DNA of 64,000 bases from Hydractinia symbiolongicarpus (GCF_029227915.1 NC_079878.1:20671501-20735500), one strand, 5' to 3'. Counted from the first letter of the stretch, positions 35,785-49,190 are shown. Made by a program: numbers and translations. Notes: a model not told the origin generated them from the sequence alone.

Positions 35785-36420
35785 TATTAGCTTCTCCAGA
35801 CGAGAGGACCATCTCTGTGAGTAAGTCTGCCCATTCTTTTCCAAAGAAATTTTTACATGGCTTAACGTGATATATACCAACAGTTAGAAGTAAGGATTTA
35901 ATCCTAACCTTAATTTATAAAAAAAATCTTTGAACAGCCAGGGTAAAGACGAATATTTACAGCTTCCTCTCATGAATAATTAACCCGAGTTTTCCTACTT
36001 TATGTCGGAGAAATTTAAATTTGTTTTTACAAAATGAAATCAGACCATTTTGAGAAGAGCTATTTTACCTCCGTTTCCATAATATATATGTGGGAAGTCA
36101 GACAAAGATGGAGATAGAGAGGTAGAGAGACACACGCAGAGAGAGTGAGTATGAGAGACACAGAGAGAATATCCGCCTGTCTGGATAAAGTTAATAAACG
36201 TATTTTAGGATTTTTCAGCTACAAAACGTACTTTCAAGTTTACAACTGGACGAGGTAATGTATTTTCGTTTGCCTTTGTTTGTTTAGTATTGTCATTTGT
36301 TATAAAGAGAAACATGCTTGTCTTTACGCTTCAAAATAGAGATATAGGACATATATTTACTTATTAACGGGACATTAAAATTATGACATATTATATTATT
36401 TTTAAGAATCTAGTTTACAA
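35785..36420 (+). repeat. Inverted-repeat outer module and third-subfamily copy 3
   Basis: 35789-35835 reads 'cttctccagacgagaggaccatctctgtgagtaagtctgccc', the outer module of the 1-25 kb family. 36110-36420 is collinear with 4480-4750 and 12060-12345. An AGAGAGA-rich stretch lies at 36110-36170. Confidence 0.5.
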
Positions 36421-37703
36421 GAAGATATTCTCAACCAGACATGCTTCAAATGAGTTTGTTTTTCTTATTTTGTTGTTCCAGAAAATTATGAAGCGCAATA
36501 TGTTTTTGATTTTGTTTGTATAACTGAAAATACTAAAGCAGGTTGTTTATGTCTACATAACGTAAATATACCGGGGACTTTTTTCACTACTCAAGTCAAA
36601 GCTTTTCTTAGTACATTTATTTGATTATCCCCCCCTGATATTTAGAGATTTCGTTTCATAAAAAGGTTTGGGTCAAAGAAAAAGACAAGAAAAGAGAAAA
36701 AGCGCAGAAAGGAGAACACTGGTAGGTGAATACTTTTTCTCAAGCTTTTTTCCTGTAATTTGTTTTTAATTTATCGTTTAACCTCTTATCTTAAGAAAGA
36801 ATTTCAAGGCTGCGATTTATCTTGTTAGTTTTTTATGCGACTGATGCATTCACTAAACTTCACTTGATGGTGTCATCATATTATTGAAAAACAAAAATGT
36901 AAATTTGTGGCTACCTGGAAAGAAATTAAATTTCATATTTATCTTATCTTACAGACAATTCAATTTGCTTTTATACTTAATAAATAATTTTGTAAAACCA
37001 AAAGTTCTGAGAAGTAATGAATATACTAAATACTTGTCGCAAGACAATGTACTAGCTACAGCAAAGTATTTTTAGGAAAATTATCAGATCAGGTAAAGCG
37101 ACTTTTGAAATGTTTACTATGCAGCGACAACAGCAGCAACAATGTTGATCAACGTTCTAAGATTTTATAGGCAGATATAGCGAAGTCAATAATCAACAAC
37201 GTATACTTTGCATGGAGCTTATTATCACTGTGCAGGTAGTTTAGTTTAGGCATGCCTTATCTTTGTTTTTGTTTCTGTCAACTTTTAAACTGACCTCGCA
37301 GTAGGGTGTACACGCCACTTAATGAGAAAAAATGACTCAGAAAAGTTATTCCTTGCAAATAGAAACAATACGCATGAAAGCCTACTTTACTTCTCATTAA
37401 AAATCACTGAATAGCTTATATTTACTTTCTACGACGAAAAAAGGCTAAATCAAATAGCAATGATTTTAGGTGGTCATTGCCCTTCACAAAAACTCTTGAT
37501 TTTGGGCTTTTTTGTTTTCACTTTATTCCTCAAGTACTGCTGATTATTTGGAATTGAATAATTACTGAAAATAAGACACTACGGTCGGACAGAGCTTCTC
37601 TTGTTTTAGTAGGTAATGTTAGGAAGCTATTTAATTTTTAATGAATTATATGTTGCTGGAAAGAAAGCTACATTTGTTAATTTAGACAAATCAATAATTT
37701 GCA
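36421..37703. other. Upstream region of the toxin gene; no gene recognised
   Basis: AT-rich sequence with no convincing exon. The last 100 bases before the toxin ATG contain AT-rich segments but no TATA box at a clear distance, and the transcription start cannot be placed. A 5' untranslated exon or a trans-splice acceptor is possible and cannot be judged here. Confidence 0.4.
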
Positions 37704-40700
37704 ATGAAAATTACAACAGCGTGGATGTTGTGTGTGGCTTTGTTATTGTTTATCAACTATGCTAGTTGTCATACAAGAGATTTGATACCATCTACAAAAG
37801 CTAAATTTGATGAAGACACTGATCAAATCTTTACAGAGCTGCAAAAACAACTTGATGAACTTGAAACACTTAAGAATGATGAAAGAACAAAAAAATCTGT
37901 AACGGACGGCGCAGAAGATTCAAAGGATGCCATAAAGAAATTGAATGATCCAAACCATATCATGAAAGCGTTGGATGTCGTAAAAGGAATTGGTCCAAAC
38001 CTAGCAAAGTTTAAGTCAGGAGATTCTTACGATATTGCTGAAGGTGCTTTTGGTATTATTGCTGCAGTAACAGCTGCTCTACCACCTCCAGTAGGACCAG
38101 CACTTTCAGCTGTTGCGTCATTAGTCTCGGGCATCATACCCCTTTTTAAACCTGCGGCAAAGGTAAGAGTATATGATACAAAACTATATTTTACGGACTA
38201 ATTAACTGTTACCGTAGAGTGTTTATTTGTGTTTGATTTATATGCGAAAACTGTAAAAAATATAAAAAATTAACACAAATACATCACTACAAATGACATA
38301 CTATTGAAAATTGTTAACAAGAATAAACGTTTTTAAAGCCTTCAGGGATTGGACACACGATCAAGTTAAATTGAAAGTTTAGAAAGAAAAATAAGAAAGA
38401 AAAATATTGTCTATTTTTAAACTTTAATTTCTGTTATCAAACTTTTCTGTACAGGACGCGTTACACTTTTCTATAATTTCGTTTATTGTTTTTTGCAAAA
38501 TGAAATGCTTTGAATAATTTATTATTTATTTATTTAAAAATATTTATACAGGATGAGGACTTCAGTAATTTGCAAATATATACATAAATACAAAAAAACT
38601 GCTATCAATGTCCGTCCTGTCTGAGAATAAAAATGGAAAAAAGCAGTAAAAACAGTAAAAACAAACAAGAAATTGATCAAGTAGAAATGCAACAGTATGC
38701 ATACAAGGTGTGAAGTGACTTCATGTGGGAGCTAAACAAGACATAGGCATTGTTCAAAACATTAATCCCACTTAGCTAAACTTGAAGCAGACTGGACGGC
38801 ACAGTGACTAAGATAGCCGCTGAGAGTGCACATCGCCCAATAGCTGGTATCGTCTATTAAGAGAAGTACCCTCTGAGCGCCTTCATAAAAAGAGACATTT
38901 TATCGATTTTTCGAATTTCAAGTGGCAGTGAATTATACAGTTTACTCCCTGCAAAATAGAAACTCTGCCGGGCGATTTCTAGTTTGACCCGAGGTAACCT
39001 GACAATGCAGCCGTTATTTCGTGTGTTATTGTCATGTTTTTGGCTGACAAAATAATTGTCAAAATGTTCAGATGATAGTTCATTTAGTAGACACTTTTTA
39101 ACGAGTACACAAATATTACGGTTGACGAGTCCTGTGATGGATGGAATATTATCACTCCGGACAATCGATCTAGCACGGTTCTCAAGCAATTTTAATTTGT
39201 TGAGCTGTGTATTTGTGATAGGTATTCTCAATGCACTACTATAAGTAATTAAAGGTACAATCATCATCGAGAAAACATTGTGTGCGGCTTCAGCGGTAAG
39301 GTACGGTCGTAATCTTTGTAGTAGGCGTAAACGGCTGCTGGCGCTTTTATATGATCGGTCGAAGTTGTCATTAAGCATTAACTTGCTGTCGATTACTGTT
39401 CCCAGATACTTATACTGAGAAACGAAATTTATCGGATTTTCTTGATATACAACTTGTAGAGACTTGTTATGTGCTTTCAAGCGTTTAGCCGTTCCGAACA
39501 ACATGACTTCTGTTTTCCCTTTTTATAAATTTATAATTAACTCATTTCCACGGAAATATACTGATAGTCTCTCAAGGTCTTGATTGAGAAGTTGTTCAAT
39601 TCTAGTAACATCTTTATGAGCAACGCATATGACGGTGTCATCTGCGTACATTATAACTTTAGAAATTGAGATATGGTCCACAAAATCATCATAAAAAAAT
39701 ATAAAAAGCAGTGGTCCCAAAATGGAACCTTGTGGAACACCGCAGTAAATTGGCTCGTAGCTAGATCGAATATTGTTAATGTCTACTAACTGACTTCGAT
39801 TAAATAAGTAGTCGGTAAACCATGCTAGCTCCTTGCCTTTAATTCCGTACATGCGTAGCTTGTTTAATAATAACGAGTGTCCGATCGTATCAAAGGCTTT
39901 CGATAAATCTATATAAACCGCCCAACTAACTTCCCGCCATCTATTTCGCGACGAATACTGTCGCAAAATAAAGTAGAAGCAAGTTTCGTGGAGCTTTTAC
40001 TTCGAAAACCATATTGACAGTCGTTCAGTAATTTCTTTTTTTCGAGATAGTTCATGAGTTCGTTAGGAATAGCCTTCTCAAGAATTTTAGATAGCACCGG
40101 GCTGATGGTACAGTTGAGGTATTTATCAAAAAGTTTATTATGTGCCTAAGAGGTTTTGAAATTAAAATAGCACAGTCTTTTAACATTCCGGGTGGTAACT
40201 CGTCTATACCGGTTGCTTTATTTCGTTTGAGTGATCGGAGTTCTTTCTCTACAAAAATCTTAGAAATATAACCTGTCATGAAAATTTTATTTGTTCGTAA
40301 AGAAAAAGGTGGTACGTATCTCCATGTAAAATTCATAAGTTGAATTGACTTGGATTTAAGGGAGTGAACAGCAGTACTAAAAAACTTGCTGAAGTTGCTT
40401 ACTTTACTTCTGCTTTCGCTATCTTTTGTCATTTGACACACTTTTTTTCGGTTTGCTTGGGAATACTGATTTTATTGCATTCCAAAACTTTCTTGGATTT
40501 GACAGATTTTCGTTAATAAGATCACGCTGGTGGTTAGCCTTTGCTTTCACTATGTTATTATTGCAACTATTTCTAATCTTTTTATATTTCTCTGTATCTT
40601 CTGTTTAACCTGATTTGCGAGCCTTACGATGAAGTTTGTCACGGTTGTTCATTTGAGATTTTATTTTTGAAGTTAGCCATTTACAAGGTCGTGATTTAAC

Positions 40701-43700
40701 TCTTTTTTCGATTACCGGGGCGTGTTTATCAAAAGAATCTCTTAGCTTCGAGTTAAAATACGTAACTGCAGAATTTACAATTTCGGAGATGTCATTAAAA
40801 AGATTTTCAGGAATGTAGTTAGTGTAAATACGGCACTTCAGAGTTCGCATAGGATGCTTGATGTTGTGTATCCTACGTATTCCACCAACCATATCGTGAT
40901 CGCTCGGCGAAGTAGGGAATACGTCAGTGCAGTGAACATTGTCGGAACAATTAGTGAAAAATAAATCAATTGTCGTTGATGACGTAGAAGACGTTCTCGT
41001 GGGTTTATTGATAAGTTGTTTAAAACCAGGCACATTAATTGTAGATTTAAAATCTTTATTGACGTTTGTAACATTATAGTCAACATTGAAATCTCCCATG
41101 AGTATAGTTTCCTTATTTTCTTGATTGATACAATTTAAATGATTGTCAAATGTTTCGTTATATTTAGATGGTAAGTACTTTAAACCCTCTGGAGGGCGAT
41201 AGAAACACCCTACTAAAATTGATTTCGATTTTTTAATAAAAATTTCAAGCCACAGAGACTCTAAAGTTCAATTTTCTAAATCCAGCCTTTGCTTAAAATT
41301 AATATTGTTTTTGACATAAACAGCCACGCCTCCTTCTTTTCCAGATGTTCTGTTTCTTTTAACCAAAGTGTAACCAGACAGTTCATAAAGAGCATCATTG
41401 TGACTAAAATCCTCGTTCAAAATATGTGTTTCAGACAAGGTTATAATGTCAATTTTTGAATCATGCTTGTGTACGAACGCTTCCAAGTGGGCAAAGTTTG
41501 AAAGTAACCCACGAATATTTTGATGAACACATTTCAGACCTCTTTTACCACAAAATTCACCAAGGCTTTCCGGTCCAGGACATGTTTCTATGTCACCACA
41601 CAAGAGTAGTAAAACTATAAACAAACTTTTGCGTCTTGTACAACTTACTGTTGGTCGAGGTTTTGTTTACAAACATGGATTGGACTGAAAGTAAACGTTT
41701 CTCCAATCTCGTCGTAGTAGTCTTGAACATTAAGTGTTAAACTTATTCCATCTGGTTTCACAAATCTTGGTTTGAATACACAAAAACAACAATAAATTCC
41801 AACAATCAAACCAGCTAGAAAAAACGCGTGCGATCTCTTCGCTGACATTATTATAAATCTCTCGATTGTCTGTTTTTATGACATATTTTAAACAGCATAT
41901 TCGAACGTTCATATATTCTTAACACAAAATTGCCTATTGTGAAGGAAAAGTAAGTTTGCTGGACGTGTAGACAGATACACATTTCCTTAACTTGAATTGA
42001 AGTTACTATCCGCAAAGGAAACTGTGAAATTGCTATATCTCAACATTTGCGTTAGAAATAGGTTTCAACTTGTTGGAGACTCGGGTGTACGCTTTTGTTT
42101 TGTATACACTACACAAAATTTCGGCTTAGTTTTCTGTATTTTTATTGCATACAATTTGTTCCAGTTCTTGAATATTTAAGTCTCGAATTGCTCATAACAT
42201 GTTGCTTATAAAAAGCGTATATTCAAGTCACATGAGAAAAGCAAGGCTTTAAGAGTTGCGAAATTAGTTATGAAAGTCTCGAGATTTTGGAAAGTTTGCT
42301 AATAACTGAATGTTATGACTTATTATATAGGATAAGCAGATCATAGCCACAATGCTAAAGAATATACTTCGCGAAGAAAACGATGAATTGTTAAAGTCGG
42401 AAGTAAATGGATTTAAAGAAGAGTTGGAGTCAGCACTTGCTGCAATATCAACAACAACAGAGTTTGAATCAGATACATCAATGCGCCTTTATACGAACAA
42501 GATCCCTCCAAATTACGGTGCAAACATTCTTGGTAAAGTAGGTCACCGAATACAAGACCGTGCTGGCGATGATACTACAAGTGGTGGCAAAGGTGCATAC
42601 GGTTTAGCAATCGCGTTTGTTCAATTGGCAACGTACCGCGATCTTGGATTGATGAAGATGATGACAATACTGGTAAAATCAGGTAAATTTTCATCATTTT
42701 TCTCATTTATCAATAAAATACTAATATAATAGGTAGGTGATCCAGATGGAAAAGTCTCTTTAAATACGTGCCTTGTGTTTTAACATGGTTACCTTCCCTT
42801 GTGCCTATGTGGATTTGTGTCTTAGTCACTGACGAGCCTTTAAGACTTACAATGTTAAGCAGTTTTACATCGTATGAGGACAGAAACAACTTGAAGCATC
42901 TCTTCCTACCTAAAACTTATTACACAAAAAGCCTCTTCAGAATAAAACTAAAATAATAAAACAAGCCTAATTAACCGTGGAACACACAGTCTCTATAATG
43001 GGCTAGAGTGATTTAATAACCGTTTTAGATCTTCTTTTGTTACTGCATGCATAGAAGATTAGGGTTAAATATTAGGCTCAAAAGGTGAAATGGTTTGCTG
43101 CATGATTCTCGCTAAGTAAAGTTATAGAGAATTGGGCAAACAACTTCCTTTTCCTTCGTCATTTCTTAGTTTTTTCTCATATTATCTTATAGTACTAAGT
43201 CGTTTTAAAATAAAAGTATAAATTACTTTTACTTGGAGTGGACCAAATAAGAAAAAAGATTGTGTTGAGCAAATTTCTGAAACTGCGCTGTAAGTGCGTT
43301 TATGCTTTCCACCATTGCTTTAAAAGCCTTCATAGTATATAGCACACCCTCCAAAATAATTTTACTGAAAACCAATGTAAATGAGTTTAATTGAATTTCT
43401 AATTATTCCTTGTTAATACTGTGAATTATTTCGCTTCTCTTGAAGTGATTTAGGTCTTGAGTACAATTCTTACTGTCTTTTAAAGCTATACGAGATGCAA
43501 AGTTAAGTGATTTAGGTCTTGAGTACAGTCTTTCCACAGTTTTTAGCCGCCCGACTTTTTTGTTCAACCTATAAAGGGCATGCGACATGCTGTCTATTGC
43601 GTATAACTCATGATCATGCAACTTTGAAGAAGCAAGATTTAAGCCCATATGATCATAGAGGTATAAACGAACAGTAGTTACAACTCACGAATCATCCATT

Positions 43701-46700
43701 CAAATTTTATTCAAATTCCTATTGTCTTTTAAAACTATACGAGATGCAAAGTTAAATTAACAGCACACCTGCGTTTGTTTACAGTTGCAAAAAGCTATTC
43801 AAATATATATTCTCTAAAGGCTGAAGTCTATATCTTTAGAGTTATGTAAACTGTAAAGACACAGGAAACCTGTATTTTCGAGAGTAAGTGTAAAAACATG
43901 AAAAATGTGTTGCAAACCTGGCTTAAAGAATAAGAAATACACGCGCCGTTGTACCTCTGTTATAACCATGACACAATTAGTGTTCAGGAAAACGTCTCTA
44001 AAAATTCCAAGTCAACCCATTAATGTTTGCAGAATTTATAGAATTTATATATTTCTGTTAGAAAACACGTACAAGCCATTCTAAATGTGTTGATTTGCTG
44101 ATTGTTTTATTTCTGTACGCTAAAGTTTGGTTTATTTGAGATTTCTTATCGTAAAAAAGCATGTTTTTTTTGGAAAGAATAAAACATTAATGTGTATTGG
44201 TTAGCCACGAGATGCAGTAAATAAAAGCCGGGCGAACTTGTCAATATTTAAAAATGTGATTGCATCGCGTATAGTTTACAATTAGAGCTAGTATCATCAA
44301 CCTCATATGCGCCTGTTTTTACTCTGTGAACTCAGTTAATGACCTGATTTGCATCTTCTCCGGCTAATGAAATGGAATTTCATAAAAAATTAAACGCAAA
44401 GTTATAAGCGCTTATTATGTTAATGAGAAAAGAAAATGTTTTTGTACAGGATTTCCTAGGTGTTACCACCAAGGTGCCCTGATACTTGATTTAACACCGA
44501 ATCATTGCTTATAAGTACAAAGGCATAATTTTCCTTTCGTTATAGGAGAGACAGGAAAGGAAATAGCTGGTGGATATCAAAACGCATTGGATCAAAATCG
44601 AGACACTTTTTATCAGAGGCATCTAAGCTTTTTTCATGCACCATCCTTAGCAGTGGCACAAACCATGGTTCACTACTATCCACCAGGGCATAATAGGCAA
44701 AGCAAATTTCTCTACTCTTTTCTTAAAGCAAACGGAATAAACGAACCAAGCACAGTTCCCACTGGCAACTATGTCATCAAATCCAAGTATTGGCCTGCTT
44801 ATTATTTGCGGAGAAGTTTTACTGCTGACTTCACTGATGGTCTCAGCATAAGAATTTTATATTCCGTGAGTTATAATTCAGACACTCCTACAACAAAAGA
44901 CAAGATTCTTCTAACAAAAAAACACAACGGTTATTACAGCTTTAAATTCGTTGATCCGCGATTCACCGAACATGAAACATATAGGTAAGTGACTTTTAAA
45001 GCTACCAAAATGGTAAGTACAAAACTAACTACATGACTTCCCTTACCATTAGCGCTTAGTACAGGTTTAATGTCTGTTGTATATTTAGTCTAGCACTTTT
45101 CATACATATCTTAAATAGACTTTAAAATAAACTCAGTTTAAATAAAAACCAATGTTAATAAGGAGAATTTTAAAAAGAGCTGTTACCTCGGATCGTGTTA
45201 GTTTTCAAAAAAAATTATTCAACACTGCAGAAAGCAAATAATATCTTGAATAATAACATCTCTAGATTGTCGGAAAACGCATTGAATTTCAACAAAATTA
45301 ACAGATTATAACCTTAAAGGGTTCTTTTTTTTTCTTAAAAGAATATTATTTTTATTAGGGATCAATTTAGTCTTTTCAATGTTTAAGTGTCAGTGTTTAT
45401 CTCTAAAAACTACATCACCACCTTGACACGTAAATTGGTTTTTCATATTTATAGGCATGTATTGTACAACAATACCTCGGCAGCTCCCATTATATGTGGA
45501 GTATTTTTTTTTGACTTGATTACTTCATGTTGGGCTGGCCGTTTTTAATTTTACTTACCGTTTGTGGTCACCTAATTGGATTAGTGAACTATAGAGAAAA
45601 TGAATCTGACCGTATAGTAAGAAATTTAATTTGATGATGAGTCCAAAGCACTTAGCTATTCAAATTTTGAATTTTTTTTAACGTTCAAGACGCAAGGAAG
45701 TCTCAACCTTATTTACGTGACCAGACTTTGCTTTGTAGCTTAGGTGCTAGTTTTAGTCAGCTGAGTGGAAGTCTCACGATACGTACATATTTAGCACACT
45801 ACCTGGCCAACTTACTATCCATTATATTACCGTTTTATGTTTTTAATCATTAGCTATAGTTTTATATTTGAGCTTAATAAGGGTGGATGGTTTGCTAAAA
45901 CATAAGAAAACCAATCATGTTGATGTTTTCAATGTTTTTTTTTGTCAATGTCAATGTTTTATCAGTTTTTTTGTCAAAAATATATCAGTATTTTATATAT
46001 TAAGTGATTTTGAAAAAAGGACAGAAACAAGAAACCTTAGATTCAAAGCATTGGTAAACCAAATACTCATGGACAATTCTAAGTTTATTTTGTTTAAAAA
46101 ATAAGTACATTTTTTCCACACTAGAACTGTTCTTGGGTTAGAAATTATGTAGAGCATATCCTGGGTTGAATTTTCCCATAAAATACAATTTTTTTTTAAA
46201 ACGGGTTGACCAATATCAAAGCCTCTGAAGGGTATGGGACCTAAAAATTTTTGCATGCAAGTTTCTAATAGATAAATACTGAAACTCAGAAGTATTGTAG
46301 TCATGCAACATAGCATCAAGGAGTTGTTAAAAAAAACCGTCCCTCCCCTTCAAAATCAAATTCATCTGTTACACAATTGTCCTTATTACCTCCTGCCAAT
46401 TCTTTCTCAGTCTACCTCTTGGCTTAGCTGGCTGGCTAGCTAGTAGCAGAGTGAAAAGGAAGGCGAAATCCCCCATTAATTTTAGCTAGCAGAGAGCAGC
46501 TCCTTTTAGCCTAGCTAGTGGGCCATGTGTGTCACTTAAAACTAGCTATGTAAAGAATAGTCAAATACTAGCAGGAAATTCTGTTAAAAGAGAGAACCAA
46601 GCTTTATTCTTGGTTAATATATATAGCCCTTAATATCTGATTTATTCATAATATAATGAAACGCAAGTATATTTTGATCCTTAGTCTCTCCAACGCTATT

Positions 46701-47228
46701 TTTGTTTGCATTTAAATACTAAATACAAAATCTTTCGCGGAAAAACATAGATCTCTAAGAATAGACCAATCAGAATCAATCACGTGACCAGAGGGTTCCA
46801 GAGCTACTTTCAAAGTTTGAAGCTCAAAGAGCTCTGGGGACGAGAATGAACAAGTGTGACTCATATTGCATATTTATACTGTTTAAAATATTTGGAATAG
46901 ATTAATTAGTTAAAAATTCTCAGTGCCATATCTTTTATATTTTAGGTATGCGACTTACAACAGCAGGGACAAATTTTTGCCATATGTCAGGGTTGCTGAA
47001 AATCCTCCTTCAACTTATGGAGATTTTGTCATCATCAAATACGCGGACCCAAAAGGTACAGTCGTCACAATAGCAGAGAAGCGTTCACCGACGAAATTGT
47101 GGAATGGTGGATCAAACAAGTGGGCTGTATATCCAGCAGAATTAGATGAAGAGAATAAGAATAAGGCGCCGTTTATACTGCTGAATTGTAATACATCTGA
47201 AGGGTCAGAATGTCCAGATTGGAATTAA
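37704..47228 (+). CDS. Jellyfish toxin (JFT/CfTX-like) family secreted pore-forming protein, four exons
   Basis: Exons: 37704-38162 (donor AAG|GTAAGA, phase 0), 42331-42682 (TATATAG| ... TCAG|GTAAAT, phase 1), 44546-44984 (GTTATAG| ... ATAG|GTAAGT, phase 2) and 46946-47228 (ATTTTAG| ... TAA). All phases agree, and 1533 nt predict 510 residues. A signal peptide spans residues 1 to about 22 (KITTAWMLCVALLLF). A charged, probably coiled helix follows (about 33-60), then a long hydrophobic Ala/Gly/Pro-rich helix region (about 110-150, including IIAAVTAALPPPVGP). This is the layout of the N-terminal domain of cubozoan-type toxins, which resembles the pore domain of three-domain Cry proteins. Exons 3-4 would give the C-terminal receptor-side half and end with two Cys. 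A putative ATTAAA poly(A) signal is at 47319. Known family members are nematocyst venom cytolysins. Family assignment rests on architecture and pattern recognition. Digestive or defensive roles cannot be excluded. Confidence 0.82.
38857..40441 (-). pseudogene. Reverse transcriptase part of the intron-1 retrotransposon
   Basis: The piece 40441-40052 has the pre-RT block (SLKRNKATGIDELPPGMLKD). The piece 40097-39909 has SKILEKAIPNELMNYL and CQYGFRSKSST. The piece 39966-39523 has VYIDLSKAFDTIGH, CGVPQGSILGPLLF and MYADDTVI, with catalytic residues kept. The last two frames (39966-39523 and 39504-38857) are one frame interrupted by a TAA at 39523-39525. Frameshifts lie near 39930 and near 40115. 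At 40115 the sequence jumps from 'STVPS' straight to 'PVLSKIL', so the conserved NYRPISVLP segment appears deleted. Confidence 0.88.
40605..41624 (-). pseudogene. AP endonuclease part of the intron-1 retrotransposon
   Basis: It opens with LLLCGDIETCPGP, a signature found before the endonuclease in CR1-like elements, then HQNIRGLLSN, TLSETHI, GGVAVYVKN, GDFNVDYN and SPSDHDMV, which are the expected endonuclease motifs. One in-frame TGA (41268-41270) interrupts it, and the frame resumes at once with GCFYRPPEG. A second in-frame TAA at 40605-40607 follows KARKSG, and the frame continues toward 40430 (QRDLINENLSNPRKFWNAIK). The domain is otherwise intact. Confidence 0.88.
42960..44239. other. Toxin intron 2; no gene recognised, small local duplications
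   Basis: 'tgatttaggtcttgagtaca' occurs at 43448 and 43508, and 'ctgtcttttaaa.ctatacgagatgcaaagttaa' occurs at about 43471 and 43720, showing local duplication. The minus frame at 43403-43648 spans these and is not convincing. Confidence 0.5.
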
Positions 47229-49170
47229 AAATGCAGATGTACAAAACCTAAAAAAATGTCAGAATGACTACAGTCGGTTTGTAAACCATAATTAGCCAGT
47301 GATAATGTTAAAGCTCATATTAAAAGTGTCTTTAAATGCGATTGTTTTTAGTCTAACTCCCGTAAACGCCACTAAACACCATCTGAAAAATTACTTTATT
47401 AGCACTACATCTGTTCATTGGCATAATGTTCAGTTAAACACATGTAACGCAACGTTTGAGGGTACGATGTATTGCCTAAATTATTTTTGAAAATGTCAAA
47501 GAACCTCAAAAAAATGTGAAACTATAAACTTCTCTACTGCGCATGTCTGCGTAACTGCTCGCGTTACTGTCCAAACTGACTCAAACGTCATGCCTTATAA
47601 CATTCACTGAAAATACAAGGATTTTGAAAATGTCTGATTATCGATTTATTCGAAATTTTATTATTATAATTATTTTTCAGTTATAGTATTTGAATAATAT
47701 GATCTCTGTACCAATTCGGTTAATTATTGCATGTTTTACTTACAGTTTTGCTCTCAAACGAAGAGGGACCTTTTAGATGAAAAATCGGAATTTCATTAAA
47801 TTATCTTAACTCTAGGTGTATAGAGTTTCACCACCTCTTGATTTGAGAAGTCCTTAAGCGGGCCGGTCTCGACAGGTTAAAAGGCAAAGTTGTTCGCAAT
47901 TTGTGAAATGTTGTGCAATTTCTCGGAAAGCAAATTGTTGCAAAAATTATTATAAATAGACATTTTACTCTAGGAAGGCGATTGTTTTAATTTAGAAACG
48001 CGTTCGATACATTTAATGGACAGTAATATCTTATATAACATTATTCACCAACAGAGGAAAGAAAACTGGTTAGGAAGTTTGAGATCACTTGCTCATTTTT
48101 TATTCCACATTAAACGTTCATAGTTTACGAAAGCATGTCGGAGCAATTATTTCGTTAAGTTTAATGTCCTCAATGTCCGCACAAGTATGGGTTGTAAATT
48201 CACATGTTTTCTGCACACTTATGCCTTCAAATGGTATACCTAGCCTTTTTAACTGAAAACTCGCAACATTTAACAAAGTATTGTCCGCGACAATTTTCTT
48301 TTCTGATGAAACATATGATAAGATACGAAAGCCATTAGAATTTGCTGGAATGAATTTTATCAATCACACAACATTCTAATCCATATAGAGAACACTTGTT
48401 GTTCCCACTATGAACAAACAATACGAAGAATGCAACAAAGAAGCACGTCATGAATCTTCATCAGATTAAGACAGTCTGATAAAGACCTCCAATACGGAGG
48501 TCGAAATATTACCATAAAAATATATAGGCTAAACGACCATGTATATGTTTCTTTAAACAATACAGTTTGTGATTATAAAACCCCAGGGTTTTAAATTGGT
48601 GCACAGACGGACAGCGAGTTTTACAATAATAGACTAGTCGTTAGCCTGTGGTAATATCCACGGGGTCCCCCGTCCTTTAAGTTAATTCCTTGCAACAAAG
48701 TGGACAAAAATATATCGCATTTGATATTGGTGCGTATTTTAAAAAACTTCGTGTTTCCGTTACGGGATGCGGCTTTCGCGGACATGCAGACAGAATATGG
48801 CTATTATTAAAGAGACTAGTCGATAAGGCCCGTGGAGAAATCCATTATGGCAGGAGAAAAAAAATGGAAAAGAAAGCAACCACTTGAATTTTGATGACGT
48901 CTTCAAGTACCAAAAAAATTATTTTGAAAGTGGTTTTCCCGTTACTTCTATTGTGTAGAGTAAGAAATGCTTATCAAAATAATGTTTAGATTCATGTGCT
49001 TTTGACGAAGGCCTCAGGTGATATCAGATTTTAAAATAATGCAAACCTTAGCAAAGTTCCTGCTAAAGTACGTAACAGTTTTTTTAGAAATTTGTATACT
49101 CCTTGCTTTTGTCGTATAAGTTTTAAAACGATGATCAAGAAAATTTATAAAATGTAATCGACAGACAGAA
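44240..49170 (+). repeat. Segmental duplication, copy A (toxin exons 3-4 and flanks)
   Basis: Copy B is 49491-54557, in direct orientation. The offset is 5251 bp at the start, 5409 bp at exon 3 and 5400 bp at exon 4. From about 45075 onward the copies are nearly identical, including all but the first ~85 bases of intron 3 and the 3' flank. From 44240 to 45075 they are clearly more diverged, and copy B holds extra sequence upstream of exon 3 (about 49580-49740). Confidence 0.95.
48118..48363 (-). CDS. Small conserved ORF, copy A, unrecognised
   Basis: An 81-codon minus-strand frame downstream of toxin exon 4 contains three Cys in its C-terminal third (KTCEFTTHTC ... APTCF). The translation is identical to that in copy B (53516-53761). 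It has no ATG at its 5' end. Just upstream, in another frame, an ATG at about 48452 opens a short hydrophobic signal-like peptide (MTCFFVAFFVLFVHSG) followed by Cys-rich residues. The two could be exons or a frame-disrupted gene for a secreted Cys-containing protein. I do not recognise a family and cannot tell a gene from a chance frame. Confidence 0.3.
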   Translation of the reverse strand: MIKFIPANSNGFRILSYVSSEKKIVADNTLLNVASFQLKRLGIPFEGISVQKTCEFTTHTCADIEDIKLNEIIAPTCFRKL

Positions 49171-49190
49171 TTTCAACGTTTTGTAAAAAG
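48590..49190 (+). repeat. TGACGTCA-type dispersed repeat inside duplication copy A
   Basis: It holds 'cacagacggacagcg', 'tagactagtcgttagcctgtggtaatatccacgg', 'gactagtcgataaggcccgtgga', 'ttttgatgacgtct' and 'cgatgatcaagaaaatttataaaatgtaatcgacagacag'. The same blocks in order occur at 60770-61000. The frame at 48690-48887 falls inside this repeat. It ends at a short GACA run that is hugely expanded in copy B. Confidence 0.65.

Larger units (their letters stand above)
38519..41912 (-). mobile_element. Non-LTR retrotransposon (CR1/L2-like) inserted antisense in toxin intron 1
   Basis: Reading on the minus strand: a 5' leader (41912-41645), an AP endonuclease (41624-40605), a linker, a reverse transcriptase (40441-39523) and a C-terminal region (39504-38857). 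A 3' UTR follows, ending in AAATAAATAAATAATAAAT at about 38519-38540, a simple-repeat tail typical of L2/CR1 elements. It makes up most of the 4.2-kb first intron of the toxin gene and lies on the opposite strand. It is inactivated but nearly full length. Confidence 0.88.

Noticed and set aside
45868-46319. Small ORFs in toxin intron 3, repeated at 51320-51720
   Set aside because: They are open in both duplicates only because the DNA is nearly identical. They have no domain and lie within an intron with good splice sites.
47299-47490. 63-codon ORF downstream of toxin exon 4, repeated at 52699-52890
   Set aside because: Lies in the putative 3' UTR or flank, has no recognisable features, and is identical for the same reason.
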